11,728 nucleotides of DNA from Theodoxus fluviatilis (GCA_034096865.1 JAWQFJ010008830.1:22501-34228); one strand, 5' to 3'; positions 1 through 7,596 are shown, counted from the first letter of the stretch. Notes: generated by a model from the letters alone, not told the origin. Made by a program: numbers and translations.

Positions 1-322
1 ACATAGGTCGGTGCTACGGATACAATGCACGCTGCTACATAAGACTTCACATAGGTCGGTGCTACGGATACAATGCACGCTGCTACATAAGACTTCACAT
101 AGGTCGGTGCTACGGATACAATGCACGCTGCTACATAAGACTTCACATAGGTCGGTGCTACGGATACAATGCACGCTGCTACATAAGACTTCACATAGGT
201 CGGTGCTACGGATACAATGCACGCTGCTACATAAGACTTCACATAGGTCGGTGCTACGGATACAATGCACGCTGCTACATAAGACTTCACATAGGTCGGT
301 GCTACGGATACAATGCACGCTG
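1..322. repeat. 48-bp minisatellite, 6.7 perfect copies
   Basis: Six full 48-bp units and a 34-bp partial unit follow each other without a single difference between copies; the array runs off the left edge of the window, so its true length is unknown. Each unit starts ACATAGGTCGGTGCTACGG and ends ATAAGACTTC. Because 48 is divisible by 3 and the unit has no stop in one frame, it creates a 121-residue reading frame of a repeated 16-residue peptide. I regard that frame as a by-product: it has no recognisable domain and ends shortly after the array. Perfect identity suggests recent expansion or active homogenisation. Confidence 0.97.
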
Positions 323-948
323 TTTTTATCGCCGACTGCAACCAGGCTTCAACATCAAACTGACAGCCCGTGGTGAATACTGTCTGCAGATTTGTGTCTT
401 TTTGACGTTGCCCCCAGTGTTCTTGTTCTGACCTCTCCTCTTGAGCTCCCGATCGTCACCCTCTCGCCTCGTCCATCCCCTTGTCTTCGACACATTGTCG
501 TCGTTGTTGTTGTCCTCTTTGTAAATATCGTAATCCTCATTCGCCCACGTGGCATAACAGCTGCTCCAAACAATGGCAGAATATTGATCCTTGTACATCA
601 CAGAAAACGAAGCATACATTTCACTCGAAGATCATCATCGTATTGATCATTGAACGAACAGTATTGAAACAATTAACATTTTATTTTGTCTTCTCAATAC
701 TAGTAGCGATGAAACAGAGCTGCAGTTTTGGTGGTGGTGGTGGTTTTTGTGCGTTTTTTTTTAGGGGGGTGGGATGGTTTTTTGGCTTCCTACCATCAAA
801 GGAGGTCACCCGGAGGTCAGTTTCCGACGTGTACGTGTTCACCACGTTTTCACGCAAAGGATAATGTGAACAGTTGTTTAGACTTTCAAATTTTATTTAT
901 TTATTGAATCTTTGAACTGAACGTAGCAGGAGGCACTGCAGCGATATT
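323..948. other. No gene seen; low-complexity patches
   Basis: Between the first two minisatellites I see no convincing gene. There is a GTT/GTC-rich patch near 496-515, a run of GGT repeats at about 731-745 and a T-run followed by GGGGGG at about 755-777. Short frames here (for example the 84- and 127-residue plus-strand frames) are low in complexity or rich in Gly/Phe from the simple repeats. Confidence 0.6.
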
Positions 949-1390
949 GCAATGCGATAGTGGATGTATTTAGTGCCATGGTGCAATGCGATAGTGGATG
1001 TATTTAGTGCCATGGTGCAATGCGATAGTGGATGTATTTAGTGCCATGGTGCAATGCGATAGTGGATGTATTTAGTGCCATGGTGCAATGCGATAGCGGA
1101 TGTATTTAGTGCCATGGTGAAATGCGATAGTGGATGTATTTAGTGCCATGGTGCAATGCGATAGTGGATGTATTTAGTGCCATGGTGCAATGCGATAGTG
1201 GATGTATTTAGTGCCATGGTGCAATGCGATAGCGGATGTATTTAGTGCCATGGTGCAATGCGATAGCGGATGTATTTAGTGCCATGGTGCAATGCGATAG
1301 CGGATGTATTTAGTGCCATGGTGCAATGCGATAGTGGATGTATTTAGTGCCATGGTGCAATGCGATAGCGGATGTATTTAGTGCCATGGT
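949..1390. repeat. 34-bp minisatellite, exactly 13 copies
   Basis: Thirteen end-to-end 34-bp units, each starting GCAATGCGATAG and ending TTTAGTGCCATGGT, total 442 bp. Unit position 13 is T or C; in order the copies read T T T T C T T T C C C T C. Copy 6 (1119-1152) begins GAAATG instead of GCAATG. Each unit carries CCATGG. The unit is not a multiple of 3, so no long frame crosses the whole array. The clustering of the C variant in the right half suggests expansion in blocks. Confidence 0.97.
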
Positions 1391-2052
1391 GAAAACTGTT
1401 ACTAACATATCCAGAGCAAACATAAACATCATTTTTCTTTGTTGTACTATTACAGGTTTGTGGAGTTTTCTCCAGTTTCTGTTTTTACCCCTGTACATGT
1501 GTCATCCTGGCCTAGCAGAGATCTATCGTTTATGATTAACTATGAGACACATTGAAACATTTTATTACTTTGGAACCAATTCTTGTGCAAACATTTTTTT
1601 CCTTTTTAAACCATCATTTTTGAGCTAATGAAAAATTACTATAAAACTGTTTTAAATATGAAAGTTTACAACCAACCGACGGAACAATTCGTTTGATAAT
1701 GAAACCTTTAATAACAATATTCCATAGCATTGTACTTACACATACTCATTGAAAATCGCAAATAAGCAAAACGTTCATGAACGCAGGAGGACGGAATTTA
1801 TCTGCAATAATTTTCAGAATTTCAAACGGGAGTTCCTTCTAGAACCTTCTCGAAACACCCAAAGCCCTACATTAGGCAGACATGAAAACTTTTGGGGCCC
1901 CCTCTTTAGTCTGATTTCAGTTTGGGGGCATCCACTTTGGTGTAGTTTTTCCAAACGTCTACAGGTTTCTACTGTGCATGGTGACCTTCAAGTGATGGAC
2001 TAAAATATGAGGACAAAACTGCGGAAGCTGCACAATGCAGCCGCCAGTCCCC
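1391..2052. other. No gene seen; AT-rich, then dispersed repeat
   Basis: From 1391 to about 1750 the sequence is AT-rich with no convincing coding signal. From about 1785 to 1925 it resembles the segment at 7633-7782, so this part is probably an old dispersed repeat. An 84-residue plus-strand frame (1749-2003) lies across it. Its short string GRHENFWGPLFS resembles GRREKFWGPLSF from the second copy, but no known protein is recognised. Confidence 0.55.
1837..1854. promoter_or_regulatory. Heat-shock-element-like site, four perfect units
   Basis: The 18 bases read TTC-ta-GAA-cc-TTC-tc-GAA: four alternating inverted TTC/GAA triplets at exact 5-bp spacing, the binding-site grammar for trimeric heat-shock factor (HSF). 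No heat-shock gene is visible next to it. It sits inside a dispersed repeat whose second copy keeps a weaker version at 7762-7779. It may be a functional HSF site, a repeat-borne site with no gene to act on, or chance. Confidence 0.5.
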
Positions 2053-2267
2053 CCAGGGCCCAGGTAGAGAATACATCATCCAGGACCCAGGTAGAGAATA
2101 CATCATCCAGGGCCCAGGTAGAGAATACATCATCCAGGGCCCAGGTAGAGAATACATCATCCAGGGCCCAGGTAGAGAATACATCATCCAGGGCCCAGGT
2201 AGAGAATACATCATCCAGGGCCCAGGTAGAGAATACATCATCCAGGGCCCAGGTAGAGAATACATCG
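2053..2267. repeat. 27-bp minisatellite, 8 copies
   Basis: Eight units of 27 bp (starts at 2053, 2080, 2107, 2134, 2161, 2188, 2215 and 2242), each starting CCAGGGCCCAGGTAGAG. Copy 2 has GGACCC in place of GGGCCC, and the last copy ends with an inserted G. As the period is divisible by 3, at least one plus frame and two minus frames stay open through the array (108, 152 and 96 residues). Frames open on both strands at once argue that these are repeat artefacts rather than proteins. Confidence 0.97.
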
Positions 2268-2340
2268 ATCCAGTGTTCAAATCCCTCCACAAGTTCTGCG
2301 TGTCAGAGAGAGTCAGTTTTAAACTGGCCCTGACGGCATA

Positions 2341-2370
2341 AATATCAATAGTTAACATGATGTTGAGAAA
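2341..2370. repeat. Left copy of dispersed segment flanking the 50-bp array
   Basis: TATCAATAGTTA at 2343-2354 and the following 16 bases match 2899-2926 at about 23 of 28 positions. In both places the segment is followed by a unit of the 50-bp repeat (2435 on the left, 2945 on the right), so the two regions descend from one longer repeat. Confidence 0.7.
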
Positions 2371-2434
2371 GCTCCTTTTAAGATAATTGTTTTTCTTGTG
2401 TTGGCACGTCATAGACGTTGAACCCACACTCAGA

Positions 2435-2634
2435 AAGGTGCATCACAGATGTTCACACTCTACATTCACAGTCACACAGAGGGGAAGGTGCATCATTGAT
2501 GTTCACCTTCTGCATTCACACTCACACAGAGGGGAAGGTGCATCATAGATGTTCACCTTCTGCATTCACACTCACACAGAGGGGAAGGTGCATCATGGAT
2601 GCTGACATTCTACATTCACACTCATTCACGCACA
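2435..2634. repeat. 50-bp minisatellite, 4 copies
   Basis: Four units start with AAGGTGCATCA at 2435, 2485, 2535 and 2585. The two inner units are nearly identical; the outer ones differ more, and the last ends CTCATTCACGC instead of continuing into CACAGAGGGG. An eroded unit may precede the array (about 2408-2434). A plus-strand 78-residue frame through it is rich in His, Thr and Ser and follows the repeat, so I do not call it a gene. Confidence 0.95.
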
Positions 2635-2898
2635 CACATAGTTACAACACGTAGAAACGACACAGAGTAGCAGCCGATAGAGAATTTCAAGAAATTAATA
2701 ATCCAGAGTTCTCTCATCCCAGAAATTGAACCACGGCACTGCGCCTCGCACATAATCAAACGCCAGACCTTGCTCGCCCACATCCGCCTGTCAATAGACA
2801 GGGTTTCAACGAGCGAGTAGAGGTTGAGAAGCTGATTACGCACTCATTCAAGAGGGGAGACTACTGGAAATGGAGCTGTCGGGAGCTGGTAATCCCTA
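2635..2898. other. No gene seen
   Basis: This stretch sits between the 50-bp array and the lone repeat unit. Short minus-strand frames show no domain. It may be internal sequence of the same old dispersed repeat, since both its ends are repeat copies. Confidence 0.5.
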
Positions 2899-2993
2899 TA
2901 TCAATAGTTAGCATAGTGTCGAGGAAACAACCTTCGCGCAGTCATGAAGGTGCATCATAGATGTTCACTTTCTACATTTATACTCATTCACGC
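2899..2993. repeat. Right copy of dispersed segment with one 50-bp unit
   Basis: TATCAATAGTTA at 2899-2910 begins the match to 2343-2370. The stretch 2944-2993 then matches the last unit of the 50-bp array, including the shared ending CTCATTCACGC. Here the unit is present once, whereas the left copy has four, so the array grew in only one of the two copies. Confidence 0.8.
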
Positions 2994-3043
2994 CAAAAAA
3001 ATGTTTTAATAATTTTAACTCGGCGTGGCTCCAACACATTGCG

Positions 3044-3091
3044 CCACAGTACAAACCCACCAGATCTCCACAGTACAAACCCACCAGATTC
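3044..3091. repeat. 24-bp tandem duplication
   Basis: Two adjacent 24-bp units start with CCACAGTACAAACCCACC at 3044 and 3068. They differ only at the junction bases after CCAGAT. Confidence 0.93.
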
Positions 3092-3360
3092 TTACGGTCT
3101 TCTCCAGTTGTTCTGCTGAAGACATCAGAAAGCAGCCAAGTGCAGATTTGAACAGAAGGCGATTTCCTATGCTGAACCTCCTGTCAGGAACGCCCTCCCT
3201 ACCTGTCAAACTTCGATCCCACTTTCAGTTTGATGCGTATTGACCAGATCTACACACGCATCTCCATGCCAAATACTACAGCCCACTCCAGGTACGTGGC
3301 ACTGCCAGCGCCTCAGTAGGAGTCGGAAGCGGCGCTTTATCAACAAAGCAAATGATGTCG
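3092..3360. other. No gene seen
   Basis: Mixed-composition sequence upstream (in plus coordinates) of the LINE tail. A small hairpin GCTTT/AAAGC lies at about 3334-3349. No domain-bearing frame was found. Confidence 0.5.
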
Positions 3361-3383
3361 TTGTTTGTTTGTTGGCATCCGTC

Positions 3384-3397
3384 AGTCTCGTGAGACT
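3384..3397. other. Perfect palindrome in the LINE 3' UTR
   Basis: AGTCTCGTGAGACT is a 6-bp perfect stem around a 2-base centre, 10 bp from the tail of the minus-strand LINE. Hairpins close to the 3' end are commonly recognised by the cognate RT at target-primed reverse transcription; that role is inference here. Confidence 0.6.
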
Positions 3398-3419
3398 ATG
3401 GAGTGTGCGCCAGGTTTGG

Positions 3420-4637
3420 TCAGTCCGGGGTTGAGCGGCAGCGTGCTCTGTGGCTGTAGAGCCCGATCCTTGAGCCGCATGCTCTGTTGCACTTGTCGCA
3501 AGTGAAGTCTTGGCGTGGCACTGTAGATGCCGACGCTATTCTCTGTCGTCTGCGTTCTCTCCTCTCCTCCCACTGCTCCCGTCTCCTCCTCTCGCTGGCC
3601 TGGATGCCAGTCTTGACGGCGTGTCTCCAGCTGTTGCGGTCAGCGGCCACCGTTTCCCAGTCTGCTGGGTTGATGCCTCCCGCCGTCATGTCACGTTTAC
3701 AAACGTCCTTGTAGCGGAGGAGAGGTCTTCCTGCAGGTCTGGATCCCGTGGCGAGCTCGCAGTACAGCACATCTTTGGGTATTCGGCCGTGGTCCATCCT
3801 CCTGACGTGGCCCAGCCATCTAAGTCGTCTCTGGCTGAGCATGGCGAACATGCTGGGAATACCTGCTTGCGCCAGTATGTCCTTGTTGGGGATGCGGTCT
3901 TGCCAGCTGATGCCCAGGATCCTTCTGAGGCAACGCATGTGAAAGGTGTTGAGCCGGCGTTCTTGGCGGGAATACAGGGTCCACGCTTCGCTTCCGTAAA
4001 GGAGCGTGCTGAGAACACAGGCCTGGTAGACTTTCATCTTGGTGTTTGTTGTCAGCATGGAGTTGTCCCAGACACGCTTTCCGAGGCGGGCCAGTGATGT
4101 TGCGGCTTTGCCAATGCGCTTGTTTAGTTCGGCGTCCAGAGACAAGTTGCTTGAGATGGTGGAGCCCAGGTATGTAAACTCCTCCACCACCATAAGGGTG
4201 TGATCGCCGATGGAGATGCTGGGAGCGGTACTGACATCCTGACCCATGACTTCGGTCTTCTTGATGTTGATGGTCAGAGCGAATTCTTTGCATGCCTGGG
4301 CAAAGCAGTTGATGAGACGCTGCAGCGCCTCCTCTGTGTGCGCAGTCAGGGCAGCATCATCAGCAAACAACAGCTCTCTGATCAGGACCCTTTGCACTTT
4401 GGTCTTTGCACGGAGGCGGGCTAGGTTGAAGAGGCCTCCATCACTTCTGGTATGGATGTACACACCATCCTCAGACTGTCTGAAGGCGTAGGACAGTAGC
4501 AAGGAGAAGAAGATGCCGAAGAGGGTAGGGGCAAGCACACAGCCCTGTTTCACGCCGCTTCTGATTGGAAAGGGGTCTGAGGTTGAGCCGTCGTACTGGA
4601 CGGTACCGAACGTGCCCTCATGGAAGGACATGACCAT
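3420..4637 (-). pseudogene. Partial LINE reverse transcriptase with C2HC finger
   Basis: An uninterrupted 405-codon frame. Visible RT motifs: block B SGVKQGCVLAPTLF (residues 27-40), the catalytic FADD of block C (91-94), KKTEVMG of block D (126-132) and YLGS (156-159). A basic, Trp-containing thumb/linker follows, with WLGHVRRMD at 274-282. Then comes a strongly charged Arg/Glu stretch (349-366) and a finger C380-x2-C383-x12-H396-x3-C400. The family enzyme copies element RNA at a nicked target. This piece lacks the fingers and the motif A aspartate, so it should be inactive although no stop or frameshift breaks what remains. The first Met is arbitrary: homologous residues continue about 15 codons upstream. 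The open frame suggests a fairly young copy or selection on the ancestor until recently. Overlapping frames on the other strand are shadows. Confidence 0.9.
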
Positions 4638-4684
4638 TTTCAGGAGCTTTGGGGGACATCCGATCTTCTGCAGCAGTAGAACTC

Positions 4685-4990
4685 GTAACTGCTGTCTCCC
4701 GTGTTGTTTCTGTCACTGTAAAACAGCGGCACTGAAGTGACCTCTCCAGGGCGCGAGCCTGGGCAGCGTGTATGGAGATCCTGGGTTGCCCAGTCGACAG
4801 AATCCCCCACTCGGCCTCGCTGGTGTGGTCCAAAGGAACGCGGAGCGATACGTTTGGCACCAGTCTGGCTGCAGAAGCTGCCGGAAGGAGGTCAAGACTG
4901 ACGACCAACCGCCTTAGGGGCTTCACTCCGGATTTGTGTAGGGTTTACTCCTTAGCCTTTCCTCCTCCCGAAGGTATCCACAAGGCAGCG
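4685..4990 (-). other. GC-rich sequence upstream of the RT fragment, possibly 5' UTR
   Basis: In minus orientation this sequence lies between the 5' R-type module (4991-5068) and the truncated RT. It is GC-rich, unlike most of the window. A minus frame of 102 residues (4618-4926) crosses it but is not in the RT frame and has no recognisable domain. I infer that it may be 5' leader of the same element with most of the coding region deleted, or a separate repeat; the sequence alone does not decide. Confidence 0.4.
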
Positions 4991-5068
4991 GAGCCCTAGT
5001 TTTATTCGCCTCTTACGAATCGCGCAGGGAGACGCGGCGGGTCAATTCTTACCCCGAGCCGGCAGGGG
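4991..5068 (-). mobile_element. R element copy 1: 5' module only
   Basis: On the minus strand the copy starts CCCCTGCCGG and runs through GGGGTAAGAATTGACCC, GTCTCCCT, then ATTCG-TAAGAGG-CGAAT and CTAGGGCTCC, matching the first half of the copy at 5704-5902 closely. After CTAGGGCTCC similarity stops and the GC-rich leader-like sequence follows. The copy sits in the same orientation as the RT fragment and about 300 bp upstream of it, so it may be the 5' end of that longer element. Confidence 0.8.
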
Positions 5069-5082
5069 TGGGTTTTACATCA

Positions 5083-5219
5083 GAGTTTCCCTCTCCTAGA
5101 TGAACTGCCTGACGAGGCTAACGAGCTCCATCTGCCCGGGTTTGAAGTCGGAGTTGTCCTTCTCCTAGACTGGTTGCCAACCAAGGCTTATGAGCCCAGT
5201 CTGCCCAGTTCCCGGTTAT
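5083..5219. repeat. 68-bp tandem duplication of a hairpin-forming unit
   Basis: Copy 1 (5083-5150) and copy 2 (5151-about 5219) abut exactly. Both start GAGTT and share TCTCCTAGA, AAGGCT or AGGCT, and CTGCCC. Copy 1 can pair AGATG (5098-5102) with CATCT (5129-5133); copy 2 can pair AGACTGG (5167-5173) with CCAGTCT (5196-5202). The stem sequences differ but pairing is kept, which points to an RNA structure. The host repeat is not identified. Confidence 0.75.
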
Positions 5220-5498
5220 ACCGCCGAGTGCTCGGTCGCACCTGCAGGAAGCTTTGTGAGTAACAGGGGGACCACGTGAAGGTGTTCCTGAAGGAGCATT
5301 TGGGTAGGAGAGGCCATATGCGTGCATGTGCAGCGAGCTGCATTGCAGCAGCAATCACTACCCCAGGATGGGAGAGGCTATGTGTTGCGCGTCACCATCC
5401 ATTTGCTGTGCGGGATGTAGGGCCCAGACCACAACCCCCCAACGACGGGCTAAAAGGCGGTATGACACGAGGCGATTCCACAGTCCACACTGACACTT
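5220..5498 (+). other. GC-rich repeat-like sequence before the R dimer, no gene
   Basis: It includes a perfect 13-bp palindrome, GCTGCATTGCAGC (5337-5349), and the stem CCGAG/CTCGG near 5222-5233. An 84-residue plus frame (5276-5530) shows no domain. Composition resembles retroelement UTRs rather than the AT-rich surroundings. It appears to be the older sequence into which the R dimer was inserted. Confidence 0.45.
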
Positions 5499-5508
5499 TC
5501 CAGCGTGT
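5499..5508. repeat. Left target-site duplication of the R dimer
   Basis: TCCAGCGTGT ends directly before the 5' end (CCCCTGTGGG) of R copy 2 and recurs at 5903-5912 directly after the tail of R copy 3. Confidence 0.75.
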
Positions 5509-5703
5509 CCCCTGTGGGTTTGGGGGTTAAAAGAATAGACGCACCGTGTCTCCCTACACGATTCACAAGAGGCGAATAAATAGGGACATTGTGACTTGAT
5601 TTGCGATCACTTGGAACTATTCTAGTGAATTTTGTGCTTAATAGCCTTGCACAGCCAACAAAGGCTAATAGGCCCTAAAACTGCGTCTGTCTGTCCATCC
5701 GTT
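5509..5703 (+). mobile_element. R element copy 2 (left half of a dimer)
   Basis: A copy of about 195 bp starting CCCCTGTGGGTTTGGGGG. It carries TCCCTA (5551-5556) pairing with TAGGGA (5581-5586) around the inner ATTCA...CGAAT, then GACTTGATTTGCG, AACAAAGGCTAATAGGCC and a tail ending TGTCCATCCGT. It belongs with copy 4 in having TTAAAAGAATAGAC where copies 1 and 3 have GTAAGAATTGACCC. No tRNA-type Pol III box is evident and there is no coding capacity. Confidence 0.85.
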
Positions 5704-5902
5704 CCCCCTGTGGGTTCGGGGTAAGAATTGACCCACCGCGTCTCCCTACGTGATTCGTAAGAGGCGAATAACTAGGGACTCCATGACTTGATTAGCGTTT
5801 ACTCCAAACTGTTCTAAAGATGTTCGTGCTTACTGGCCTTATATAGCCTACAAAGGCTGATAGGCCGTTAAACACAATCAATCAATCCAATCCATCCATC
5901 CG
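5704..5902 (+). mobile_element. R element copy 3 (right half of a dimer)
   Basis: Starts CCCCCTGTGGGTTCGGGG directly after the tail of copy 2. The nested hairpin is intact: TCCCTA (5743-5748) with TAGGGA (5773-5778), and inside it ATTCG (5753-5757) with CGAAT (5765-5769). The 3' half reads CATGACTTGATTAGCG, then TATAGCCTACAAAGGCTGAT and GGCCGTTAAAC, followed by an ATCA/ATCC tail. The simple-repeat tail and flanking direct repeat indicate mobilisation by target-primed reverse transcription, probably using a LINE's enzyme. Confidence 0.88.
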
Positions 5903-5912
5903 TCCAGCGTGT
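5903..5912. repeat. Right target-site duplication of the R dimer
   Basis: TCCAGCGTGT, identical to 5499-5508. After it the sequence (GATTTGTGGCAGCC) is no longer R-like. Confidence 0.75.
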
Positions 5913-6019
5913 GATTTGTGGCAGCCAATCATGGTTCGCAATATTGGAGCAGGAGCATCACTATTGCTCTGCTATAAGATCTGCAGAGTCAGTGTGGATT
6001 GTGTAGCTTCGCCACGCGT

Positions 6020-6112
6020 AATATGGCCTTATTCGAAACACTACAGCTCTGATTTACGCCTTACATACTATAGCCTACAATTTAGTACAAAGGCGGATTG
6101 GCAGTAAAACTT
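6020..6112 (+). mobile_element. Eroded R element 3' end
   Basis: TATAGCCTACAA (6070-6081) and AAAGGCGGATTGGCAGTAAAAC, then TTCATCCATC, follow the order of the R element 3' end and tail. About 10 extra bases sit between CCTACAA and AAGGC. The 5' module is not recognisable. Confidence 0.6.
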
Positions 6113-7010
6113 CATCCATCACCCACTGGGTTGAGGGGGTTGACCCGTGCTCGATGCTTATTAGTAGCGGAGCTTGCAACGATGGAACTATTCTGTGGGT
6201 GGAAAGTCATTTTTCTTTTTCCACTTCCCTCTACCATGAGGATGAAGGGGAGATGTACCTTGTATTGTATTGTTTCCTCAGTGAGACAATACAGCTCTCT
6301 GCCTTTTTCAGTTAGGGGGAACTATAGTTAGAGTTAATGAGGATGGAATTATTCACCCTTCTGATCTTCAGTAAAGCAAACATGAATAATCCTGGGAAAT
6401 GGTGGTAGTTCGTCTTCGACAGGCAGAACGGGAAACGGGTTACTGTGGGGGAGAAACCTGTTTGGTGTTTGAGACTTTGTCGGACACAAGAAAGTGAGAT
6501 CGGGATCTACAGCACTGTAATGCTCCTGTGAGATCTTTTTAATCCGAAATGATAGAGCCCGGATTTTGCTTTTGTGTTGATCGTGATACACCGCATGCAA
6601 ATCACTCACAGACATTCATCCAGGTTCTGAACAAGATGAAACCTTTTTTTTTAGGAGTAACTAATACAATGAGATTTATTACATTAAGACAAACCACAAC
6701 CATAACATCAACTAATCTCTCACCATTCATTTACCTTTCGACAATCTGAATAGTGTAGGATAAAGTGATCTTAGAGACCAACAACCACTAATAAATAATA
6801 AACGCGAAACGAATCAAATTGCCTTTCCCGTTTATTTCCTAATTAGAGTCTCCTTGTCAATGTTCCAGATGAGGAGGTGGATCATAACACCTTAAAACAA
6901 GTGCCTTTACTCTTTCTCAAATCGTTCCAATCACCAGTTCTTGATTGCAAAACTAGAATACTGGGGAGATAAATTTAATTCTCTCAGAAGGAGAGTATCA
7001 TTGAAAACTT
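6113..7010. other. No gene seen; AT-rich
   Basis: A small hairpin TGTATTGT (6266-6273) / ACAATACA (6286-6293) and an 88-residue minus frame (6349-6615) without any recognised domain are the only structures noticed. Confidence 0.5.
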
Positions 7011-7028
7011 CCCCCCCCTCCCCCCCCC
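7011..7028 (-). other. C-rich tract; G-rich strand could form a quadruplex
   Basis: Eight Cs, one T and nine Cs on the plus strand give runs of nine and eight Gs on the minus strand. Long homopolymers are also prone to sequencing error, so the exact count is uncertain. Confidence 0.6.
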
Positions 7029-7596
7029 TGAACCCAATACACACAAAAAAATCACAAATAGTGTTCACGATACCTAACGATAAAGTCACCATCTAATTAG
7101 GCCAATTAAAGAACATAAAAACAGAAGGATTTAACTTAACTGGTCAAAGTGTCCTGATTTTTATCCAGTCTGTCCCACAATCATAGAACTCTGAAGTTCA
7201 GAGTCAAAACCCCTCGTAAATACACTGTCTTCTTAGAAGGAGTCTTTGAATCCTTTAAGATCCAGTTGGCTGCTGAGGATTTCTACTAGGACTGTTGATG
7301 AACTGGCGGGTTTTAACTAACAATACGTGGTCACTTCCCTTAAAGTCCAGAACCTCTGAGCTGTGGTCGATGATGCGCACCGGTTTCAGTTAGCGACGCC
7401 CACATGACTGTGCACTCGTTCCACCTCCCGCTCAGCCTTGGCCCAAGGTCAAGGTCCATGGCCCAGATCATCCATCAACACCCGTGTGGTAACAGCAAGG
7501 CAGGTGCAGTCCAACGCAAGTTGGGTCCACCTGTGTGAATCCAGCCCAAATGTCTCAATTTCTAATTCCATTCACCAAGAAATGAAATTCACCACG
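7029..7596. other. No gene seen
   Basis: It contains a palindrome ACTCTGAA-G-TTCAGAGT (7188-7204). The 109-residue plus frame beginning at 7438 overlaps the dispersed repeat further right and is not considered a gene. Confidence 0.5.

Larger units (their letters stand above)
3361..4684 (-). mobile_element. 5'-truncated non-LTR retrotransposon (LINE) fragment
   Basis: Read on the minus strand, this is the 3' part of a LINE: the second half of a reverse transcriptase and its C-terminal finger region, a stop at 3420-3422, a roughly 60-bp 3' UTR, and a terminal CAACAAACAAACAA tail (3361-3374). RT-like coding continues upstream of the first Met, through residues reading KIGCPPKLLK, to about 4680; it then loses similarity, and a stop occurs at 4713-4715. 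The fingers and palm motif A are absent, so it cannot encode a complete enzyme. I found no clear target-site duplication. The clade is not assigned. Confidence 0.88.

Noticed and set aside
11..376. 121-residue repetitive protein
   Set aside because: It is the translation of the 48-bp array with no start context, domain or codon signal beyond the repeat.
481..864. 127-residue plus-strand protein
   Set aside because: The Gly/Phe-rich part comes from GGT and T runs; no domain.
1969..2427. 152-residue repeat protein (YSLPGPWMM-type repeats)
   Set aside because: The 27-bp array is open in several frames on both strands at once, as expected of a stop-free unit whose length is divisible by 3.
1..2634. 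CRISPR arrays
   Set aside because: Units are directly abutting with no variable spacers, and the context is eukaryotic.
3510..4097. 195-residue plus-strand ORF opposite the RT
   Set aside because: It is a shadow of the RT coding strand without any domain.
5705..5783. HDV-like or hammerhead self-cleaving ribozyme in the R 5' module
   Set aside because: GGCGAAT followed by GGGAC recalls the HDV core. However, between TCCCTA and TAGGGA there is room for only one hairpin, not the P3/P1/P4 order, and no CTGATGA/GAAA hammerhead core is present. A descriptor search could still be run.
7444..7456. Nuclear-receptor half-sites (AAGGTCAAGGTCC)
   Set aside because: The motif is short and common, with no promoter or gene beside it.
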